Of a stretch of 64,000 bases of DNA, positions 57,601-64,000 are shown piece by piece; the stretch's first letter is position 1, and every line of letters starts with the position of its first letter. Source of the stretch: Amphiura filiformis (lineage: Eukaryota > Echinodermata > Ophiuroidea > Amphilepidida > Amphiuridae); NCBI RefSeq assembly GCF_039555335.1, contig NC_092642.1:9806752-9870751 (forward strand). Direction: 5' to 3'. Position numbers and translations under genes: made by a program. The notes beneath the pieces are model-generated. The model made no database searches and had not been told where the DNA came from. It saw nothing but the letters and a program-made list of their open reading frames with translations.

Positions 57601-58239
57601 AATGATCGAATAGGGTAATACAGTCCACATAAATAAGACAACATTATTAATTTTTGGTCCAAATCAAACACTTTTCATTACTGCAGGTTCTAAAATAAAG
57701 GTCTACATCAAGATCTTAAATTATGGTGCTTCAAATGCACATCTATTGACTGAATAGCAGTCTATAATTTCGAGCAATTCTCACGATATTTCATAATGCT
57801 GCATGAGCAAAAACAGCATATTTGTATACCTTGGTCAAAGTACAATATTTAATAGTGTACTCACTGTCACTATAAGCTTGCTCTGTATATACATTCACAA
57901 ATTTTGTTATTGCTCAATCATTGTAAATAATTGCAATAATGAATTATTTACTCAACTGACACGTTGTTTACTGTAACGCATGATATTAATCCACGAGATA
58001 AATTCTAAGTTATTTGTATCAATTATCCTGGTCATCTGTCACAATACACCAAAAACAACATTAAACCATCTGAAGAATAGATATTTGAAGATTTTGATAA
58101 CTTCATGTATTGAGAAATTCAAACTATTAACGGTGATTTTAAAAGTGAAATAAAGGTTAACATTTACGATACCTTATGGAATATTTACTAGTGTAAGATC
58201 ATGTTTTTTACATTTTTTGTTTTTCATTCTGACACCTAC

Positions 58240-58732
58240 CGTTTTCTCTCTCGATGACCTTCCGTAGCACACGAAGTTCCTCTTTGCTATTCAGCACTCC
58301 ATCAAATTGTAAAGTAAATACATCTTCATCTTCTGTCTCTTGCAAAAATAAGATATATTTTTCTTTTTGTTTTGCATTCTGCATACATTCCGTCACTCTT
58401 GATTCGGTAGTTCCCAACCTGACGGGGCCTGCTGCATCTAGGCCCGTCACAGTAATATCCCTTTTGTCAAGACGATTAGGATCTCCTTTAAGCGTTCTTG
58501 TCACTCGTACCTCTAAATCACCACTTTCGCTACGACCCTGGATCCTTGCTTTAACTACCACAGGTACTAGCGATGTTTTATCCTCAGTTCTTAAAGAACT
58601 ATCGCTGTAACAAGTTGCTTCGACGGAATACATTGCAAAAGTTAAATAAAAGTAAAAAAATAGTACAGAGCAAGTACATTTGATCAGTACTGCTTGGGTT
58701 GGTTCCATTGCTGATGCCTTGGTACACTTCAT
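58240..58732 (-). CDS. EGF-like ligand exon 1 (signal peptide, GGF-like module)
   Basis: ATG at 58730-58732, with an in-frame TAA upstream; a second Met at residue 9 directly precedes the hydrophobic core (LFFYFYLTFAMYSVEA). After the cleavage site follows TCYSDSS, VVVKARIQG, LEVRVTRTLKGD, ITVTGL, a Cys at 116, EKYILFLQETED and FDGVLNSKEELRVLRKV. The order Cys-Tyr-Ser / VV-G-V / strand with Lys-Gly / Cys...YI-F / Phe-x-Lys...V matches the N-terminal 'kringle-like' domain of GGF-type NRG1 and, more distantly, the NTR-fold domain of agrin (from memory of these families). Donor GTAGGT, phase 1. Unspliced reading would add 10 residues, including a Cys, before a stop. Confidence 0.9.
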
Positions 58733-59110
58733 TGCAAATGTTGTTACGGTAAAGTACTCCGGTTAATCAAATATAAAACTGGCAGAATATAATGCACACA
58801 CTGGCACGGCTTGATATCAAAATAGTGATTTGGTAATATTTTCCACCCGAATGCGTAGCTTTAAAACGCTCTTATCCTTCTCCCAATTATGCTCTCAAAA
58901 GAGTCAATCTTAACATTTGAGAAGTCAAGATTTAACAACACATGTGCTTCGAGTAAGCAACTAATGGTATAATGCGACAACTTCTTTCAAGCGCACACTC
59001 TTTAATGGTATCGTAACATACACGGAAGCAATAGTTGGTTTGATTGAACAAGGGCAATTCCAGGCTAGATAGTCACGCCCCCGGAACTGACGTAGTAAAT
59101 ATAGGCATGG
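58733..59110 (-). promoter_or_regulatory. Upstream region of the EGF-like ligand gene
   Basis: Minus-strand TTTTATATTTG (about 58770-58780) could be a TATA-like element about 40 nt before the ATG. TGACGTAG near 59088 resembles a CRE half-site. Both are weak, unsupported predictions. Confidence 0.25.
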
Positions 59111-61539
59111 TCAAGGTACGTGTAGTGACTTGATTCTTTGGGTACAATTGAAAGCGCCCAAATTAGATTTTTGTCTGGCAACACTGGTATTATTTCAAGC
59201 AAGCGTGAAAGTGTAGCAACCATTCAAAAAGTTGCAGAGTACTTTTTAGTATATTAAAATGTACAAGTTTACCAAGGCATGGTGTAAGGGAAAGTGATTG
59301 CGTACAACTTAAGCGATATTACAACATATGCATTATGATTATATAACGCGTTGTTAAGCAACAATGGGTCAAGTGCTTTAACCATTAGAAATTTAAATAA
59401 GAAAGAAATATTGTATGGAAATTGCATCAACCTTTAAATACATCAGTGTCAAAAATATTATTTTGTTGATTTAATTTTTTAATTAAACATTGATTAATAT
59501 CAGTATGACAGTGGAGATCATGCACTTTTCTTTAAATTTTAAAAATTGTTTATTACACAAAATTTAAACTTTACAATTATCATTTGGCTAAGTTATGTAA
59601 AAGTGAACTGGCCTGATCCACATTATTCCCAATGTCACCCATTTTGAAATTGAAACTAAATATGCGGCAAAATAAAACATAAAGAAATTCGAGTCGCTGA
59701 ATATGTCTTTTACATTATTTGTGAAAGAGTGAAAAAGATGTTGATAAAAACATTAATATATATGCCAATATAAACCGTAATTGCTTATAGAATGGAATAT
59801 ATACTTTGTAACTTATGTAACCCCCGATTACAAAACGTTAAGACATATAGATGTATCAACAAAGGCAGACGATATAATTGACCATTAACGAAAGTTACAG
59901 GTATGTTTTATGGATGTTCAACTTTCTACGTCAATGTTTAACTTTGTTACACATACTCACGCGAGTTGACCATTCAACATGTCACAAGTTAATATATCAT
60001 TTAGTACAATTTACTATTAAGGCGTTACCTTTTGTTTAAGTTATGCGCACAATGCAATTAAACATATTCAAGTTATAATATGCCTTTAACGATTTTGCAT
60101 AAGTGCTTCACGCGTACAATCATGACTGAAAATCAAACAAACATATGAACGAAAAAATTATACTGAATGAGTAACAAAACTTGGTGTGGTCATGTGACCA
60201 ATTACATGACAACATTGAGCTAAAATCATCACAAAGAACTCATCAATTCTTAATTTCTAAGGTATCTTGTAGCTATGACATACAGGCCATAGTGTCATTT
60301 GGCCTTTTCTGCGCGACAGTAGTCATTAGCTGTAAAACTTAATTAAATATTGATAAAAAAGTTTTTACTTAGGCTACCCAGCCAGGAAATAAATATATCG
60401 CCCAAATTTTGTCGGTAATATATATATATATATATATAGGTGAAACTATGCCGAAGTACGATTATTTAATTGGAATGTATGTAACATTTGACGCCATTAA
60501 TGATTGATTACTACCAATGAAAATGCATCCGCTCAAAACAATTTACCTTAATTGGTAAATAAAGTCTGTGATTTTTCTAGAACAAAAATGTGGTAACATT
60601 TTTTGCAAACCAAAAATTAAATCATCTGCATTTGTATGCACTCTCTTCAGCGTACAAATATGTACCTTATATTGCTTGACTGATTTGGGCGCAACATATA
60701 TTCTCTTATCTCGCGCCCAAATTTCTAAATTAGCATTCCACACCAACGCATTACTATACACACAACGTGGGCATACAGACTGTACATATACAAACATAGG
60801 GAATAAACGGGCGTCGAATATGTGTCAAATCCAAAGACGGCAACAAATTGTATGAAGAGTCGTCTGCTATCTTAATAATGTGCACATTTTAAATAAACAT
60901 TTTATTGCTATATTTACTTGTATTCAAGGGGTGCTTCATATACGACGCCGTGGGTTGCCGCAAATAGACGTGTGTACATGCATATCTCAAAACATATTTG
61001 GGTTATGAGAATCTTTATATATAATTAATGGTAAGATTGGGCAAACAAATGGTTTGCGAAAAATTTGAAATCCAATGTGGAAGCGGCCCCCATTTTTCTT
61101 GACTCAAACTCAAGTTTCAGATGCTCGAAACAATTCTTCCAACAAAATGCTTTTATCTTTAACCAATATTTGGCTCATTTCTGAAATGCGCGCGACAGCT
61201 TGAGACAAACATGACAAAGGACCTGGTTTCAAAGAAGTATTTTGTTTCGATGTAACATGGTGTTTTGTTAGATACACGGATATTACCTATGTTCACTTTC
61301 CGACAAGTCCAAGGCTAAAATCTTATTCGATGAAGCTAAAACACAGCGTGCTGTTTAATATGAAAACAAGAAGCTAATTTTGGCAACCCTGTTACATTCT
61401 AAAGAGGTGTCATTATGATCATATTTTAGAATAATAAGAAAAACAAAAACAAAAACATCACAATTATATGGAAAGATACATTACATTTATTCAGTTACAT
61501 TATAAAATATAAAACACACATTGCAAAAACGCCGGTGTT
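59111..61539. other. Intergenic, no gene recognised
   Basis: An (AT)n microsatellite lies at 60417-60438. Overlapping open frames on both strands at 60543-60855 show no recognisable domain. Otherwise AT-rich non-coding DNA. Confidence 0.5.
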
Positions 61540-61870
61540 AAAAGTAACATCGAGGGTGTTGATTTTAACACCGAGGTGGTGTTCTGAGAGGACTACAATC
61601 TTTGGTGCTATTCAACACCATTCTTGGTGTTAATTAATTAAAAAAATTTAGATGTAGAAGTTCTGAAGCTGTTATGTATGTCATGTACGGTAGAACCTTA
61701 AATAGTTTAATTAAAAGGGTTCTGCAAAGGCGGCTAGAAACCATTTAAGACATTAAAACAGGTTCTGTAAAGCCTCTAAAGAACCATTTTGTGGTTTTTT
61801 TGTCATTTTTAGAACCCTTTTGCTTTTAGATGTCTTGTACGTATATAACCCGTAGAACCATTTTATTCTA
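61540..61870. repeat. GGTGTTAA and GGTTCT repeat elements
   Basis: 61540-61640 has several direct and inverted GGTGTTA/TAACACC words around TTTTAACACCGAGG. 61690-61850 has repeated GGTTCT/AGAACC words (AAAAGGGTTCT on the left, AGAACCCTTTTGC on the right). Both look like small MITEs of the kinds common in marine animals; borders are not clear. Confidence 0.5.
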
Positions 61871-63282
61871 AGAGTATACACGTGTCTTGTACAGGTGTAC
61901 GATTAGGTTATAGAAAGGTAGATTCTGAAATATTTTTAGATCTGCATTTCATCCGTTTCTATGTCAAGTCTACGTCTGTTACAGGGAAGAATGATAATTG
62001 GGTTGTCAAATAGAGTTATTTGATACACAGAGGTGCTACCTGTTAAACGAGAAGTGATTGTAACGGGAAAAGAGCGCAAAGGTTTGCTCTTTGCGAATTA
62101 CAGAGGATTTGTATTTGTATGAAGAAAGCAGGTATTGCCTTTAGACATCTGCTCGGATGAGGAAGCGTCATGTGTAGCAATTTGTAGATTTTACACAGGA
62201 CATATTTCCTTCGGGATGACTTGTCAAAATATTCTGCATTACCGTAAAATCAGACTTTTTTAATAGTAACCACATTTCTTGTGTTTTCTGATTCTCTCTA
62301 ACAATCTAAACAATTGTTTAATTTGACTCTAATTTAATATTTGCAATAATATTAATAGCTACAAGACAAACCATTATGCTATTGAAATAATAGTTAAACA
62401 AGCCTTTAGGTTCTTGAAATGTGCCAAAATATGCCCAAAAACCAAAAACACCAAAAAAAAAATTAAATGATAATAAAAGAATCTGGATTTTCAAGCACAC
62501 AACGGTTAAAGACCTGTAGAACAACATTGAATATATTAATACCTTGACAGATCACTTGTTAGCTACACATAGCTATTTTCTTACTATATGTCAAGAAACT
62601 GTCAAATGAGGCTGTTAAAATACAATGTTGCCAAAAGATATTATACACCAGCCAAGGTTAATTGTTTTATGGAAAGAGCGACCAAGTTTGACTGCTGTAT
62701 TTGAGTACATTGGCTTCATATTTTCGCCACATTGATTTTCTTCTGCGAAAAATATCAATAGCCAATTTTTCTACAATTGATTCTGTGAAAAAAGAAAGAA
62801 AAAATCAGAAACCACGTGTATCAGATTACACAATAACTTGAAGCCCGCATTTCAAAAAGCAAGAGAATTTCCCTTGGGCACGTATGTGTTTGTGATTAAC
62901 CGACAACATTCATGTTAACCGTTTCAACAAGTGTGCTTTTCCACTCCCCATTCTTCCAGGCAGGAGGCGATTCCTAATAGTGGGGGTGTTTCGCAAAAGA
63001 AAAGTACGTTTGGTGTGAAGAACCACCTGGCCATTGCCCTCTGTATGTCTCGCCTTTTAGGTTTAAACATCCAACAAACATTTGGATGTAACTTGCTGTA
63101 TAGGTAATGAATACGTGGATATATTTTATGTACATGCTAAGCTAAGATTTGTTCAAATTTATCTCGTCTGTCATGTCTGTAATACAGATTACATGTACAC
63201 ATTCCAACACATCCTACCTGCCCACACCTTACACAAGGATGTTTGGGGTCCAGCATATGTAACTATGTATATAAAAGCCATT
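61871..63282. other. Intergenic, no gene recognised
   Basis: No coding sequence or clear repeat seen. Confidence 0.5.
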
Positions 63283-63538
63283 TCTAAGAGTTTAAACTGA
63301 CTTTCAGCACAAAAATTCAACTAACCTTGAATTTTCGATGTGTGACACACATCCTCATCAGAAGTAGTCCTGAGATGTTGTGATGGACTTGCCCTTTTGT
63401 TGACCATTGGCGGCTTTTGGTCGAAAGGGCAAGTCCATCACAACATCTTAGGACTTCTTCTGATGAAGATGTGTGTCACACATCGAAAATTCAAGGTTAG
63501 ATGAATGTTTGTGCTGAAAGTCAGTTTAAAGTTTTAGA
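63283..63538. mobile_element. Near-perfect foldback hairpin with CTGATGA...CGAAA motifs
   Basis: Arms of about 120 bp (GTTTAAACTGACTTTCAGCA, CTAACCTTGAATTTTCG, GGGCAAGTCCATCACAACAT) with few mismatches and a short centre. Each arm carries CTGATGA, then a perfect 8-bp hairpin (GATGTGTG/CACACATC) and CGAAAA: right arm plus strand 63460-63488, left arm minus strand 63361-63333. Confidence 0.9.
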
Positions 63539-64000
63539 AATTGTGTATCACCATATGAACTTACTTTCAGTATATAAAATCTTATTGTCCTTTTATAGGG
63601 TACATTTCTTAACAAACATTTCTTGTGGGGTACAAAAGATGTACCACCAATACGGTATTTCGTGGGTATGTTTTTTTCACACGGACCCCACCTCTAAAAT
63701 AGCATTTCAACGCGCTTCAGGCCTTGTGGAGTAGTGGGTCGTTGTTTTGCTGCACTCCTTATGGCGGGCCTTATGGGAACCATGATACCCCACAACTTGC
63801 AGAGTACCCCACAACAATGCTGGTACCTTAATCCCCACACCCTTTTTTTGCATTGCACTAAAAGTATATTTTGAACTTTTTTTGCACCTGAAAATACAGG
63901 CAATGAATGCACTATAGCTGGTCTTCAAGTGTCATTGGATTTTCGATAACCACGTTGAAAGAAACAGTCGCATTGCACTGATGAGCAGGTGTCACTGTCA
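63539..64000. other. Intergenic, no gene recognised
   Basis: TACCCCACAA-type words recur at 63785-63815, suggesting a decayed repeat. Minus frames at 63694-63928 have no recognisable domain. Confidence 0.45.

Larger units (their letters stand above)
45225..58239 (-). other. Intron 1 of EGF-like ligand gene (13 kb)
   Basis: No Ig-domain exon or alternative first exon was recognised by eye. It holds a perfect palindrome (47089-47158), two SINE-like pieces (48110-48260, 54530-54612), unrecognised open frames (45494-45721 plus; 48253-48558 minus), a histone stem-loop relic (51126-51195), a dispersed repeat (50500-50770) and a foldback (53354-53633). The long stretches 46140-47080, 48560-50500, 51240-53350 and 54620-58239 show nothing recognisable. 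Confidence 0.6.
39439..58732 (-). other. Gene: EGF-family (neuregulin-like) membrane ligand, 6 exons
   Basis: Exons (minus): 58732-58240, 45224-45041, 43230-43169, 42944-42824, 42348-42198, 39615-39439. All borders are GT-AG and phases agree (1, 2, 1, 2, 0), giving 395 residues. Protein: signal peptide to about A39; a module of about 120 residues with C41 and C116; a Ser/Thr/Asn-rich linker with several N-glycosylation sites (165-200); one EGF domain with C202, C208, C214, C225, C227, C236 (spacing 5-5-10-1-8); a 21-residue stalk; membrane helix about 261-282; a cytoplasmic tail of about 110 residues rich in Ser, His, Arg and Gln. A splice site between EGF cysteines 4 and 5 is a known hallmark of ErbB/EGFR ligands, and one is present here. 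The N-terminal module resembles that of type II (GGF) neuregulin. Expected role: cell-surface precursor shed to activate an ErbB receptor. No Ig domain was found. Confidence 0.9.

Noticed and set aside
60543..60855. Overlapping frames on both strands upstream of the ligand gene
   Set aside because: No domain, no splice context; probably chance.

Overview
This is an AT-rich, repeat-dense animal genomic window: intron-containing genes, LINEs, LTR remnants and very many small inverted-repeat transposons, with no prokaryotic layout. The gene content (a melatonin-receptor-like GPCR, a VOPP1/WBP1-family membrane protein and an EGF/neuregulin-type ligand), an exact sea-urchin-style histone 3' stem-loop relic, and frequent AGGCCTA-type repeat sequence suggest an invertebrate deuterostome. 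An echinoderm or relative is most likely; the species cannot be fixed from the sequence.

Three host genes can be supported. (1) 105-1448, minus: an intronless class A GPCR of melatonin-receptor type, 447 residues. (2) 12704-18125, plus: a four-exon gene for a 168-residue protein (signal peptide, Cys-rich ectodomain, one membrane helix, Pro/Tyr/Gln-rich tail with a PPPY motif), VOPP1/WBP1 family. (3) 58732-39439, minus: a six-exon gene for a 395-residue single-pass EGF-family ligand. Its reading frame stays open through all five introns, and its N-terminal module resembles the type II (GGF) neuregulin N-terminal domain. The first intron is 13 kb. The genes have no evident joint function; they are neighbours in a gene-poor region.

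The rest is mostly mobile DNA. 3.5-6.9 kb is a decayed minus-strand Gypsy-type LTR element (LTRs, tRNA-Pro-type primer site, broken gag, start of protease) split by a 5'-truncated LINE. 9.5-10.7 kb is a decayed L1/Tx1-like LINE. 25.0-25.4 kb (minus) and 25.5-27.7 kb (plus) are two further LINEs, the latter nearly open but frameshifted and lacking its 3' end. Smaller LINE pieces lie at 17.2, 35.7 and 36.2 kb.

Inverted-repeat elements occur every few kb. Three have perfect 8-bp target duplications (hAT type: 33.8, 37.7, 41.3 kb). Several have 3-bp TTA/TAA flanks (PIF/Harbinger type: 11.3, 28.9, 35.2, 40.8, 44.6 kb), including a 2-kb palindrome at 28.9-30.9 kb with another foldback inside one arm. 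No tRNA, rRNA or CRISPR array was found. All of this was read by eye; family names rest on motifs, not on searches.
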